Assembly (NCBI GenBank): GCA_017410375.1
Contig: JAFQQW010000050.1
Span: 48,246 to 112,245, forward strand
Reading direction: 5' to 3'
Length of the DNA: 64,000 nucleotides
DNA from: Clostridia bacterium
Lineage (GTDB): Bacteria; Bacillota; Clostridia; RGIG6154
Numbering within the stretch: position 1 is the first letter of the stretch; each line of letters begins with the position of its first letter. Below the pieces are notes generated by a model, which ran no database searches, was not told where the DNA came from, and was given only the letters and a program-made list of their open reading frames with translations. The position numbers were made by a program, and so were the translations under genes. Positions 54,269 to 63,859 of this stretch are shown here, one piece after another.

Positions 54269-54330
54269 GGACAAATTTCGTGCTTTTAACGACAAAAGTC
54301 AAGGAGAAGAACGCGTTTTTGTGCTATATT
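54269..54330 (+). promoter_or_regulatory. Conserved AraC-type operator/promoter, copy 3
   Basis: GGACAAATTTCGTGC, then CGACAAAAGTCAAGG, then TGTGCTATATT. GACA half-sites at 54270 and 54291 (21 bp); -10 hexamer at 54325, 55 bp from the first, as in copies 1 and 2. Confidence 0.85.
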
Positions 54331-54363
54331 TATCATAGCCTAACGAAAAAGGGGAGGAAAAGA

Positions 54364-56868
54364 ATGAAAACGAAAGTGATTGCACTCACGCTGTGCTTTT
54401 TGCTTATGGCACAGCCATGTCTTGCTTTAAGTGAAAGTATTGCGGTTGACAGAAATACGGTTACCATAAGTGGTAAAGCGGAAATCCCTCTGCAGGAAGT
54501 TGTGCTTCAGCTTCTGGCTGAAGGGAAAACAACTGCTGAAAGCCTTGATGACATTTTATATCAGGATCAGGCAAAGACGGACGAAAACGGTGATTTTTCC
54601 CATTCGTTCACCGTTCCTTCAGGCTTAAACTCGGGAAATTACAACCTGGTTTTTGCTTATGAAACGGGCGAAACAAAAACACTTGTTCTTCCGTATAAAA
54701 ATGAATCGGATGTAAAAGATGCTCTCCGGATGCTTGAAAGCGAAAAAGAACCATCAAAGCTAAAGGTGCTTTTTGAACAGTATGGCGAAAGCTTTGGTTT
54801 TGATATGGAGCTTTACAACGCGCTTTCCGATGCAGGAAAGCTGAAGGCGGCGGAGCTTTATGTAAATAACAAAGATTTTGCAAGCTCGGTAACAGCAGCT
54901 GCTGTTATGCACTACGACGGTGATTTTTCAGACCTTGTAACAGGCAAATTTGGTGAATTTACAAAAATTTCCGAAACAAATGCATATAAGCAATTCAGTG
55001 CCCGCATAAATATTTCGGAAATCGGAAGTGTTCTTAAGCAGAAAACAATTTCCTCGGGTGACGGGGCGAGAGCCGAGTTTGAAATTGAAACAGGTCTTGC
55101 GCTTATAAAGAGTGCAAGAAGTTGGTTTGATGTGCAGCAGGCGGTTGAGCTTATCGTTCCTGTCTTAGGACTTGACATTTCCGGTTTTAAGCAAAATCCT
55201 CAGGCTTTCGGAGAAGCATTTTTGGCAAAAAGCTACACGAAAGAAAGCTTTGTTGAAAGCTACAACGCAGAGCTTCAGAAGCATAGCAGCAGTACAGAAA
55301 TCATTTTTGCTGATGTCGCACAGGAAACCTTATGGGCAAACGACAGTGTAAATGCTCTTTATAAGGCCGGCATCGTAAACGGTGTGTCGGATACCGCATT
55401 TGACCCCAACGGTAACGTAACCCGTGAGCAGTTTGCAAAAATGCTTATATCTCTGATAGGTGACACCGAAAACATTTCAGATCATTCGTTCTCAGATGTT
55501 CCGGCTGACAGCTGGTTTGCACCCTTTGTTTGTGCTGCAAAAGCTACGGGTATTGTAAACGGTGTGTCGGATACAGAATTTGGGGTAGGTCAGAATATCA
55601 CCCGTGAACAGATGGCGGCAATGATTTACCGGGCGGGCAAGCTTTTGGGCTATGCACCCAAAGGCGAACCAAAGACCTTTACCGATGCGCAATTTATTTC
55701 GGATTACGCAAAGGAAAGCGTTGATGCCTTAACGGCAGGCGGTGTTATAAATGGCAAGGAAGACGGTACCTTTGCACCCCAAAGCACCGCAACCCGTGCT
55801 GAAGCGGCTTGTATGATTTACAATCTGATGAAGGCAACGGGTCACAGCAACAATAATTTAACAGGCTTAGAGCCTGTTAAAGGTGTTGATCCTTTTAAAA
55901 CATACGCTGACAATTTTAACAGTCTTGCGGAAAAAGAATACAAGGAAAGAGACCTGGTTTCGGTTCCGGGGTGGTATTTTGTTTCGAATGGGGCATCTTA
56001 TCTGAAGGCTTTAAAAGCGCCGACAGGCAAAACTACGGAAATTCCGTATACAGAAAAGCAGAAAGCGGAAAACGCATCCGATATGGCGGTGGCAATCATT
56101 GCTGACAACTCAAAGGCATCCGCATTCTTTGATACCGAGCCGTTTCTCATGAATGCAAAGACATTAGGAAAGCTTCGTTTGGAGATGAATCTTTATCTTG
56201 AATCGGAAAGCACATCGCCTTCTTATAAGATTTTTGACGCGCAGTTCATGGCATATGAAGTAGACAGAGGCAGTAAGCTGATGCCCTTCATCTATTTTGC
56301 AGCTGATGGCGGTGTGTACTACTACGAGACAGACGAATCAAGTGTACGTTGCGGAAGCTATGCCAAAAACACATGGACAAATGTTTGCGCAGACATAGAT
56401 ACCGAAAGGAGCATCTACACACTTTATTTAAACGGAACGGCTGTTGCAAAAGATGTTCCGTTCTCCGCAACAGATATTTTGTGGGACGGTTCAGACCCTG
56501 TTCCTGCATTAAAGAAGGTTCGTGTTCGTATGGGCGTTGCTCCTGATGCCGTAGGTAATTCATCTGTGTGTATCGATGACTTCCTTCTCGCTACATACAC
56601 AGACAAGCCTGCAATCAGCATTAAAAGTGCAGAGGGTAACAAGGTTACACTTTCGGTTCCCGAAAATATTGACGAAAATACATTGAAGTATATTTCGGTT
56701 TCTGTAAACGGAAATAAGGTTAACGCAACCGGTGCTTTAAGCGGTGAGAATTACACAATCACTCTTCCTGTTCCCTTAAAAGAAGGCGACAAAACAGAGG
56801 TTACGGTAGGAAAATGGGTTGCACTTAGTAACGGTGTAATAACCGGCACACCCTATGTCTTAGAGTAA
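54364..56868 (+). CDS. SLH-domain surface protein with concanavalin-like C-terminus
   Basis: 834 residues from ATG 54364 (GGGGAGG upstream); the frame runs further up but through the promoter. Signal peptide 1-22 (ending CLA). Residues 25-115 are an Ig-like domain, 115-320 helical. Three SLH repeats follow (about 320-500), with FADVAQETLW, FSDVPADSWFAPFV and FTDAQFISDYA starts and TREQFA, TREQMA and TRAEAA cores. About 520-750 is a LamG/concanavalin-like sandwich (YTLYLNGTAV, VCIDDFLLA) and the last 80 residues a beta domain. It is probably a cell-wall-anchored carbohydrate-binding scaffold. First gene of a four-gene operon under operator copy 3. Confidence 0.9.
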   Translation: MKTKVIALTLCFLLMAQPCLALSESIAVDRNTVTISGKAEIPLQEVVLQLLAEGKTTAESLDDILYQDQAKTDENGDFSHSFTVPSGLNSGNYNLVFAYETGETKTLVLPYKNESDVKDALRMLESEKEPSKLKVLFEQYGESFGFDMELYNALSDAGKLKAAELYVNNKDFASSVTAAAVMHYDGDFSDLVTGKFGEFTKISETNAYKQFSARINISEIGSVLKQKTISSGDGARAEFEIETGLALIKSARSWFDVQQAVELIVPVLGLDISGFKQNPQAFGEAFLAKSYTKESFVESYNAELQKHSSSTEIIFADVAQETLWANDSVNALYKAGIVNGVSDTAFDPNGNVTREQFAKMLISLIGDTENISDHSFSDVPADSWFAPFVCAAKATGIVNGVSDTEFGVGQNITREQMAAMIYRAGKLLGYAPKGEPKTFTDAQFISDYAKESVDALTAGGVINGKEDGTFAPQSTATRAEAACMIYNLMKATGHSNNNLTGLEPVKGVDPFKTYADNFNSLAEKEYKERDLVSVPGWYFVSNGASYLKALKAPTGKTTEIPYTEKQKAENASDMAVAIIADNSKASAFFDTEPFLMNAKTLGKLRLEMNLYLESESTSPSYKIFDAQFMAYEVDRGSKLMPFIYFAADGGVYYYETDESSVRCGSYAKNTWTNVCADIDTERSIYTLYLNGTAVAKDVPFSATDILWDGSDPVPALKKVRVRMGVAPDAVGNSSVCIDDFLLATYTDKPAISIKSAEGNKVTLSVPENIDENTLKYISVSVNGNKVNATGALSGENYTITLPVPLKEGDKTEVTVGKWVALSNGVITGTPYVLE

Positions 56869-56882
56869 AGGAGGAGATAAAC

Positions 56883-58274
56883 ATGAAAAAGATAATTTTA
56901 GGTTTAACTTTACTTGTGCTTATTTTCTCATGCACAACAGTGTTTGCGGCAGAAAAGGTACTTGCTCCGATTGTCGGACTTTCCGGTAGCGGAATCACAG
57001 AAGGCTTTGATGCTAAGGAATTTGACGGTCTTAAATTTGAGACCCGTGACCTTGGAAGTACATTTCCAAGCTTTGGTTTTATCACAGAAGGCTCTGTTAT
57101 TGAGTCGGTAGATGTTTCAAAGCTCGGTGTAAAGGCATACAAAATTCCGTCAGAACCGAATAAAGACAATGGTATGCGCATTTCGTCGGACGGTACGGCG
57201 ACCAAGCGTGCATATATTGACATATGGAACGTACCGCTTGAGAACATCAGAGGTGCTGAAAACTATCGCATTGAGTATAATATTTATGTGTCGCTTCCTG
57301 AAAATTCCCAAAACGGCGACGTGATTTCGGATATCAGCTTTTATGCGGTGGATGTCCCATCTGCTACCAAAAACGTGGGTATCATCGGCTTTGCCCGTAA
57401 CGGGAAAGTATATCAGACATCCGATGTTTCTAAAAACAAATACGCAGAAATAAAAGACGCGGAAGGCAAGACCGTAACGTATGAAAATAACGCGTGGCAG
57501 CATGTTGTGATTGACATGAATGCAAAGACAGGAAAATATACCTTTTATCTTAACGGTAAACAAATTTTAAAAGACAAATCGCCTGCCTCTACCGTCGAGT
57601 TTAATGCAGAAAGCGGTGCATACCGTATCCGCCTTTCTTTCAATCCCGTGGCAGAGGACAGCGAAAGCTATATAATTTATGACGACATTTTATTCGCTTA
57701 CGAAGCAGAGTCGGAAGAAGCTCCTGCATTCATGGGCTTTTCAGACGGGTTTAAAGAAAATAGCGATTTCTATAGCGGGATCAAAGGCATTCTGTTCTCG
57801 GGGATTTCATCGCCGGACGAAATAAAGATGCAGTCGGATGGAAAAGAAGTTAAAACAAAAGCGTCGCTTTCAAAGGATATTGCGACCTTATCCCTTTCGG
57901 AAAGCATTGCGCCCGATAGGCTTTACAGCATTACCTTCGGCAGATTCAGCGGAAACGTAATCATGAAGGATTCTGTAGAAGTTAAGCTTTTTGCCCATAA
58001 AACACGCATAGATAAGGCAACCTTGCAAAACGGAGGAATTGATGCGGAAATCGTATGCGGTACGGATACTGAAGCTGTTCTTACTGCGATGGTTTACTAT
58101 AAAGACGGAAGCTTTTCCATGTGCGCAAGTGAACCCGCCACCCTTAAAGCAGGTGAAACAAAAGCTTTAAGAGCAGAAATTGAAAATTCCGACAGCATTG
58201 AGAGCATAAAGGTAACTCTTGTTGAAAGTATCAAAAATCCGAAACCGCTTTGTGCGGCGGTTACTGTGAAATAA
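56883..58274 (+). CDS. Secreted concanavalin-like protein
   Basis: 463 residues, signal peptide 1-22 (ending VFA), AAAGGAGGAG before the start. Residues 30-265 form a LamG-like beta-sandwich ending in YTFYLNGKQIL and YIIYDDILFAYE, related in pattern to the C-terminal part of the preceding protein. Residues 280-463 are two small beta domains. No catalytic site is recognised. It lies 14 bases from the SLH gene and 13 from the beta-helix enzyme, so it is clearly in the same operon and is probably an accessory binding protein. Confidence 0.8.
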   Translation: MKKIILGLTLLVLIFSCTTVFAAEKVLAPIVGLSGSGITEGFDAKEFDGLKFETRDLGSTFPSFGFITEGSVIESVDVSKLGVKAYKIPSEPNKDNGMRISSDGTATKRAYIDIWNVPLENIRGAENYRIEYNIYVSLPENSQNGDVISDISFYAVDVPSATKNVGIIGFARNGKVYQTSDVSKNKYAEIKDAEGKTVTYENNAWQHVVIDMNAKTGKYTFYLNGKQILKDKSPASTVEFNAESGAYRIRLSFNPVAEDSESYIIYDDILFAYEAESEEAPAFMGFSDGFKENSDFYSGIKGILFSGISSPDEIKMQSDGKEVKTKASLSKDIATLSLSESIAPDRLYSITFGRFSGNVIMKDSVEVKLFAHKTRIDKATLQNGGIDAEIVCGTDTEAVLTAMVYYKDGSFSMCASEPATLKAGETKALRAEIENSDSIESIKVTLVESIKNPKPLCAAVTVK

Positions 58275-58287
58275 GGAGGGAAGAAGC

Positions 58288-60234
58288 ATGAAAAAATTTA
58301 TATCTTTAAGCCTTGCATTTGTGCTGGTTTTATGTATGGTTCTTCCTGTATCAGCAAAAGCGAATGTGGTCGTACACGACGGCAATATCCTGTTTCCCGA
58401 AAGCGATGTTTACGCAGTTACGGTTAACGGCATAAAAGTTCCCGTCCGCGCGGAAATGGTAACGGATACCCCCTTTAATGTCGCAATGTTTTCGGCAGAA
58501 GGGGAGTGTGAGGTTGAAATTACCGTTCTTAAAACTATGGATAAATTCAAGCTGTCACCTACTGCGTACGGCTTGAATCCTACGCAGAACGGAAACAAAA
58601 TTACCTTCAAATTTGATGCACCGAAGCACCTTTTGTTTGAAATGAATGACACTGTACCGCTCATTTTGATTTCAACGCCATATGAGACTGAAATTCCCGA
58701 CAAAAATGACCCGAATGTTTTATATTTTGATGAAGGCGTTCACGAAGCAGGAATCATAAACCTTAAAAGCAACCAGACCGTTTATATCGCATCGGGTGCG
58801 GTGGTTATCGGAAGAATCCAGGGCATAAACATTGAAAACGCAAAGGTTTTGGGCAGAGGTATTTTAGAAAGCAAAAAGTACACCACGCCCGACTATCCCG
58901 GTATAAAGGATCCGGAGGTTGTCAAAGGCGTTTTAAGCGGAATGAACAGGACCAAGGCGGTTTTCTTTCAGGACAGTAAAAACTGTAAGGTGGACGGAAT
59001 TGGCGTAAGAAACTGCAAAGAATGGCAGAATCTTTATCTTCTTGACAAGGACTTTGAAATTTCCAATATGAACACCATGGGTGTTCACGTGAACAACGAC
59101 GGTATTGACTTAGACACCGTTGAGAATTTCAAGATTTACGGTAACTTTATTATGGCGGGTGACGATGGCTTTGGTTGGCACACCTTGCGTGCAAACGACA
59201 CAAAGGAAGCCCCCACCAGAAATATCGTTGCGGAAAACAACACAATCTACAATGTAACCGCAGGTAACGCAATCCGTTTCGGCTCGTCTATGGAAACAAA
59301 TCTGTGGGAAAACATTACCATCAAAGATACTTACATTTTAAAGGCAAGAGCTAATGCCGTAATGCTGGATATCCAGGACTGGTCTCTTGTCAAAAATGTA
59401 AATGTTGAAAATGTGTATATTGAAGAAGCACCGGGCGATGCAGTTATACACATCTCCATTTCAAAGGGACAGTACAGTAATGACGTGGAAAAAACAAGCG
59501 TTTTTGCAAAAGACGACTATCGAGGTCACATTGATGGTGTTACCATTAAAAACCTGTTTGCAGAGGCAGGTGCAGGTGTCATTGTTACAGGCTATGACGA
59601 CAAACACCTTGTTCAGAACGTAACATTGGAAAACATAAATATTGCAGGCGAGACTTTAAGTGATGCGTCGCAGATAACCACCAACGATTATGTTAAAAAC
59701 CTTAGTGTAAAGGCTGACGCTTCGAGCGAGCTGATCGACTTTTCAGGTACACTGTCGGCACAGTGGTTATCCATGCGCGGCAACTGGTTTACCGCAGGCG
59801 GTATGCTCAAGCAGTCCGGCTCGGGCGGAGCTTCGTTCATTGGAAAAAGCGGAACAGCTTCCGACATGAAGGTTTCGGCAGATGTAGCTCTTTCCTTTAA
59901 AGGGCAGAGCGTTGGTGTTGCAGGCCGTGTGAAGGACGACAAAAATTTCTATCTTGCCCGCCTGAACTCCATGACGGGAAATGTTGAACTTTGCAAAATG
60001 CAGGAAGGTACCCTTTACATTTTAGGAACGAAAGAATGCGACCTTCTGAAAGCAGAAAAGCTGTTTCTTGATATGCGTGGAGATGAAATTTCCTGCGGTA
60101 TCAACGGGGAAACCTTAATATCCGCAACCGATGGCACCTTTAAGTCGGGTAAAACGGGAATTTATGGCTACACCGCTTACAGAAACACCGTCGACACATT
60201 CACGGTTGATAATTTTGCGATTGAAACAAAATAA
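58288..60234 (+). CDS. Secreted beta-helix enzyme, GH28-like, with C-terminal sandwich
   Basis: 648 residues, signal peptide 1-22 (ending VSA). Residues 25-140 form a beta domain; 145-460 a right-handed beta-helix with NNDGIDLD (D271) and MAGDDGFGWHT (D292, D293), acids at the positions of the GH28 catalytic trio. The canonical GHG-x-SIGS stretch is replaced by AIRFGSSMET, so it is not a standard polygalacturonase. A GH28/GH49-like or pectate-degrading activity is likely. Residues 490-648 are a concanavalin-like domain (VAGRVKDDKNFYLARL). Third gene of the operon. Confidence 0.85.
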   Translation: MKKFISLSLAFVLVLCMVLPVSAKANVVVHDGNILFPESDVYAVTVNGIKVPVRAEMVTDTPFNVAMFSAEGECEVEITVLKTMDKFKLSPTAYGLNPTQNGNKITFKFDAPKHLLFEMNDTVPLILISTPYETEIPDKNDPNVLYFDEGVHEAGIINLKSNQTVYIASGAVVIGRIQGINIENAKVLGRGILESKKYTTPDYPGIKDPEVVKGVLSGMNRTKAVFFQDSKNCKVDGIGVRNCKEWQNLYLLDKDFEISNMNTMGVHVNNDGIDLDTVENFKIYGNFIMAGDDGFGWHTLRANDTKEAPTRNIVAENNTIYNVTAGNAIRFGSSMETNLWENITIKDTYILKARANAVMLDIQDWSLVKNVNVENVYIEEAPGDAVIHISISKGQYSNDVEKTSVFAKDDYRGHIDGVTIKNLFAEAGAGVIVTGYDDKHLVQNVTLENINIAGETLSDASQITTNDYVKNLSVKADASSELIDFSGTLSAQWLSMRGNWFTAGGMLKQSGSGGASFIGKSGTASDMKVSADVALSFKGQSVGVAGRVKDDKNFYLARLNSMTGNVELCKMQEGTLYILGTKECDLLKAEKLFLDMRGDEISCGINGETLISATDGTFKSGKTGIYGYTAYRNTVDTFTVDNFAIETK

Positions 60235-60282
60235 TATCATAGTCAGCAATTTGTGCATAAGAAGATGAAAGGAGAATTTGTT

Positions 60283-61182
60283 ATGAACAACATAAAGAGA
60301 AAGTGGCTGGATGCTTTGGGAACACCCTCTTACGAAATCCCGAAAGAGCCTTTGATTTTTGTTAAAAGATATGCGTATGAGGATTTCGATCTTGAGGTTT
60401 ATGTACAAAGGAATGACCCGAAATCCTTTCAGCGGATTATGATGGCTTTTCCGAAAAAGCTGACTGCACCATGTCCTGCTGTAGTCGTACCTTTTTACTA
60501 TCCCGAAGCAATGCTGGGATTTGACCCTGCGACGCAGGAAATCTGTGAAAAATTCACCGAGATTTCTATGATGCGTGATCTTGTAAAGAGAGGATATATT
60601 ACTGCAAGTGCCGATTCGTATCATCTGACATATACAAATAATGTACATAGTAAAGAAGGTCTTGATTTATGGGATGAAGCGGGAAGGCGTTTAAGAGAGG
60701 ACAATCCGAATTGGAGTGGCGTCGGAAAGCTGGTTTCAGATACAACACTTTTGATTGACGCGGTAGCCTCCGATTGTAGAGTTGACAATACTCGCATAGG
60801 TATTGCAGGGCACTCGCTGGGTGGGAAAATGGCTTTCTACACCGGATGTCTGGATGATAGAATTAAGGTTATTCTTGCCAGCGATTTTGGCATTGGATGG
60901 GAACAAACGAATTGGAAGGATATATGGTACTGGCATAATACTGTAGATGATTTGATGGAAAAACAAATGGACCATGCTGAACTTCTTGGCGTTGCTGCTC
61001 CCAAACCGTTTTGTCTGATTGCAGGGAAGTACGACGATGAAACCAGTTGGACTCTGATGAGCAAGGCTCCGGGGTATCAGACGGGTGACGGTCGGTTGAA
61101 AATTATCAATCACGCAACAGGTCACAGACCACCAAGATGGGCACTTGATGAAGGTTATGATTTTGTAGATGAATGGCTGTGA
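60283..61182 (+). CDS. Alpha/beta-hydrolase, putative carbohydrate esterase
   Basis: About 299 residues from ATG 60283 (AAAGGAG upstream), no signal peptide. The nucleophile elbow is GHSLGG (S178). Acid and base candidates are D in GKYDDETSW and H in NHATGHRPP. FPKKLTAPCPAVVVPFYY and RGYITASADSYHL fit acetyl-xylan-esterase/dienelactone-hydrolase relatives. Last gene of the surface operon, 48 bases after the beta-helix enzyme. It probably removes acetyl or methyl ester groups from imported fragments. A clear terminator follows. Confidence 0.82.
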   Translation: MNNIKRKWLDALGTPSYEIPKEPLIFVKRYAYEDFDLEVYVQRNDPKSFQRIMMAFPKKLTAPCPAVVVPFYYPEAMLGFDPATQEICEKFTEISMMRDLVKRGYITASADSYHLTYTNNVHSKEGLDLWDEAGRRLREDNPNWSGVGKLVSDTTLLIDAVASDCRVDNTRIGIAGHSLGGKMAFYTGCLDDRIKVILASDFGIGWEQTNWKDIWYWHNTVDDLMEKQMDHAELLGVAAPKPFCLIAGKYDDETSWTLMSKAPGYQTGDGRLKIINHATGHRPPRWALDEGYDFVDEWL

Positions 61183-61237
61183 TACCAATGTGTATTGTGG
61201 TACATGAATCGGATTGCTTTTAAAGCAAACAGACAGA

Positions 61238-61266
61238 AAAGGACAGCTTTTACGCTGTCCTTTATA
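61238..61266. terminator. Terminator between convergent esterase and AraC genes
   Basis: AAAGGACAGC/GCTGTCCTTT with a 6-base loop and a short T-run. Confidence 0.85.
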
Positions 61267-61285
61267 AAATAGGGAAATTGTAAAT

Positions 61286-62092
61286 TTATTGTTTCGTGTT
61301 TTTTCTGTATGCCAGTGGAGAGAGATTTTCATACTTTTTAAACAGTCTTGAAAAATATAACGAATCCGGAAAACCGATAGAATTTGAAATCTCCTTTACT
61401 GTGTATTGCGTATGAGACAGCAGCTCTTTTGCTCTGTCCATACGAATTTTTAAAATGTATTGTTTGGGCGACATGCCTGTTTTCTCTTTAAACAATCGTG
61501 AAAAATAAGTTGGATTCAGGTTTAAGCGGTCGGCTAATTTTGTTAACGTTAAATCGGTGTTGTAATTAAATTTAATAATATGCTTTGCAGCTTCCACGGG
61601 TGCATTTACGGTGTTTTTGTTTGCACCATGCATCAGAAGCGCCAAAAAGTCATATAAAAGAGACTGACGCTTAAAATGAGATGCTTCATACGGATCATCC
61701 GAAAGCTTTAAAAGGGAGTAAAGCAACTCAGAAAGCTCGGTGAATCGGTCTACACGGCAAATCGGATTTTTACGGGTGATGCCACATTTTGAAAGCAGCG
61801 ATTCCACCGCCTCACCGTAAATACCTATCCAGCGGATGCTCCAGTCTGTGAGCGCTTTGTAATGCACTCTCTCGCCCGGAAACATGACAAATAAATCATG
61901 CGCATGAAGCTGTATTCTTTTAGGACTAAACATTGTAGCATGTCCCTGTTCGACCAGAACAATTAAAAAGTGTGAGCGAATTTCAGGTCCATAGCTGTGA
62001 TTTTTTGTTTTCACACGTTGTCCGCAATAATACATACCCAAATCAAGCGGATGAAAGGGGAGTAAATTTTTTTCTGTCATGGTTGTATCCAT
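61286..62092 (-). CDS. AraC-family regulator
   Basis: 268 residues. N-terminal cupin sensor (FLIVLVEQGHATMFSPKRIQ, HDLFVMFPGERVHY), then a DNA-binding domain at about 165-268 with LTLTKLADRLNLNPTYFSRL and YTVKEISNSIGFPDSLYFSR and the closing YENLSPLAYRK. It is divergent from the GH101/129-like gene with 115 bases between, which hold a TATAAT at 62184-62189 but no good -35, as expected for an activated promoter. Confidence 0.9.
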   Translation of the reverse strand: MDTTMTEKNLLPFHPLDLGMYYCGQRVKTKNHSYGPEIRSHFLIVLVEQGHATMFSPKRIQLHAHDLFVMFPGERVHYKALTDWSIRWIGIYGEAVESLLSKCGITRKNPICRVDRFTELSELLYSLLKLSDDPYEASHFKRQSLLYDFLALLMHGANKNTVNAPVEAAKHIIKFNYNTDLTLTKLADRLNLNPTYFSRLFKEKTGMSPKQYILKIRMDRAKELLSHTQYTVKEISNSIGFPDSLYFSRLFKKYENLSPLAYRKNTKQ

Positions 62093-62207
62093 AGAACCAC
62101 CTCAATATCTATATTAGCATAAAAAGTAAAAAAAGTCTATGCTTTTGTTGCTTTTTTCTATATTCAATGTCAAAATCATGATTTATAATATAAACGGGGT
62201 GAAATAT

Positions 62208-63836
62208 ATGAAATCGTTTTTGCAACAAATAGGCGCTACGAATGAAAAGAATTTTTACATAAAAAAAGTATACGGCGAAGTGCCGTTGCCGAAGCTGAAT
62301 GCATCTGACAGAATTTTAATTCCTGTTGACGAGGGTATTGCTGTACCTGTAAATCAAAAAGCCCCCTTTTCCATTGAAGATATGACCTTTTGTAAACGCG
62401 AAGCCACTATGAGTATGGTAATTATCGAACGCGAAAACGAATATTTGCTAATTTCGCCGGAAGATGGAATCTATGCATCCTACAGTCTTTTGTGGGACGG
62501 TTATCAAAATAAGCTTTCTTTAAAGACCAACAAAGAAATGTATATACGTTATGGCTTGTATTCTTCGGTAAAGGATGCTTGCAAGGCGTATCGTGATTTG
62601 CTTAGCACAAAGCTTATTCCGTTGACCGATAAGCTGAATAAATTGCCCGAACTGCAAAAACTCATGGGCGGTGCTGTTTTTTGGGTTTGGAATGACCGCT
62701 ATCAGGAGGTTATGTATGCAGAAAACAATACCGATTTGAATCCTGCGACAGGGGAGGCACTTTTGGATATTGCGGAGGATTTACATCAAAATGGTATAAG
62801 CAGAGCGATGGTGGGCATCTTTTTTGATTCGGACAGTAAAATGACAGAGCCGCTTTATAAAAAATACGGCTATATCTGTACGCAGTACGATAATTATAAC
62901 GATGTTTTAAAGCCTGAACTTTTGGATAAAGTGCCTTCAAACCGCCTGCGTAATTGTGATTATACCGCACGTCGTGTAAAGGATTATCCGGATGGAATAC
63001 AAATAGACAAAGACGGCAAAATGGAAGAAGCCTGGGCAATTAAAGGTTTTGATGGCACATATTATGCCCAGAATACTTTGTGTCCCCAAGTTGCCGCAGA
63101 CCGTATGCGGGAAGAAATTCCGGAAGTGCTGAAAAAATACCCTTATTACAAAGGCAGATTTGTAGATGTGTATGGCGTAAGCTTGTCCGAGTGCTTCAGC
63201 GACGTACATCCTTTAACTTTTGAGCAATGCAGAGAAGTAAAAAATGGTGCGTATCAGTCTATCATGGATATGGGATTGATTACGGGAACAGAAGATGGTT
63301 CTGAAGCGATGGTAAACACACTTTGCTATACCGAAGGTCTGCACAGTCCGTCTTATTTGCGGAATTATGATTCGGGAAGACGGTACGCCTATCTTTATAC
63401 CGAGGAAGAGTGTGAACACTTAAAGAAATATATGCTGAACCCCAAATGGCGTGTACCGCTCTGGCATCTGGTGTATCACGAAAATCTATTAAGCTTTCCG
63501 TATTGGGGCGACTCCACCTGCTGTGCACCGGAGTTTCTGAAAGATAAAATTCTTTTCTCGTGTTTGTTTGGTTGTGCACCGCTTTATTCGTTCTTCGTGA
63601 AGAATTACGAAACAATAAAACCATATATACTGGAAAGCTATTCAAAAATTACAAAGGTACACGAAAAAATTGCGTGTCTGCCTATAACCGATTATCAGGT
63701 ATTAACCGACGATTATCTGGTGCAGACAACGGTATTCGGGGAAAATTATCGCGTAATAGCAAACTTTGGAGAAGAAGATTTTGTGTATGAAGGAAAAATT
63801 GTTAAAGCAAAAGATTTTGTTTTTTATGAGAACTAA
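62208..63836 (+). CDS. GH101/GH129-like TIM-barrel hydrolase (DUF5696-type)
   Basis: About 543 residues from ATG 62208 (GGGGTGA upstream), no signal peptide. Residues 1-150 form a beta-sandwich. GGAVFWVWNDRYQEV starts a TIM barrel extending to about 470. Candidate catalytic acids are D in GRFVDVYGVSLSE and E in TGTEDGSEA, positions comparable to the nucleophile and acid/base of GH101/GH129 alpha-N-acetylgalactosaminidases. The last 70 residues form a small beta domain. If correct, it acts on alpha-linked N-acetylhexosamines, fitting the GH89 and NagZ-like enzymes of the window. The family call is from motif order only. Confidence 0.6.
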   Translation: MKSFLQQIGATNEKNFYIKKVYGEVPLPKLNASDRILIPVDEGIAVPVNQKAPFSIEDMTFCKREATMSMVIIERENEYLLISPEDGIYASYSLLWDGYQNKLSLKTNKEMYIRYGLYSSVKDACKAYRDLLSTKLIPLTDKLNKLPELQKLMGGAVFWVWNDRYQEVMYAENNTDLNPATGEALLDIAEDLHQNGISRAMVGIFFDSDSKMTEPLYKKYGYICTQYDNYNDVLKPELLDKVPSNRLRNCDYTARRVKDYPDGIQIDKDGKMEEAWAIKGFDGTYYAQNTLCPQVAADRMREEIPEVLKKYPYYKGRFVDVYGVSLSECFSDVHPLTFEQCREVKNGAYQSIMDMGLITGTEDGSEAMVNTLCYTEGLHSPSYLRNYDSGRRYAYLYTEEECEHLKKYMLNPKWRVPLWHLVYHENLLSFPYWGDSTCCAPEFLKDKILFSCLFGCAPLYSFFVKNYETIKPYILESYSKITKVHEKIACLPITDYQVLTDDYLVQTTVFGENYRVIANFGEEDFVYEGKIVKAKDFVFYEN

Positions 63837-63859
63837 CAAAAAAGCACTTGCCTTAAAAG

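Noticed and set aside
60736..61332. 198-codon open frame on the minus strand
   Set aside because: It lies antisense to the clear alpha/beta-hydrolase with its GHSLGG motif; no family-like motif or binding site.
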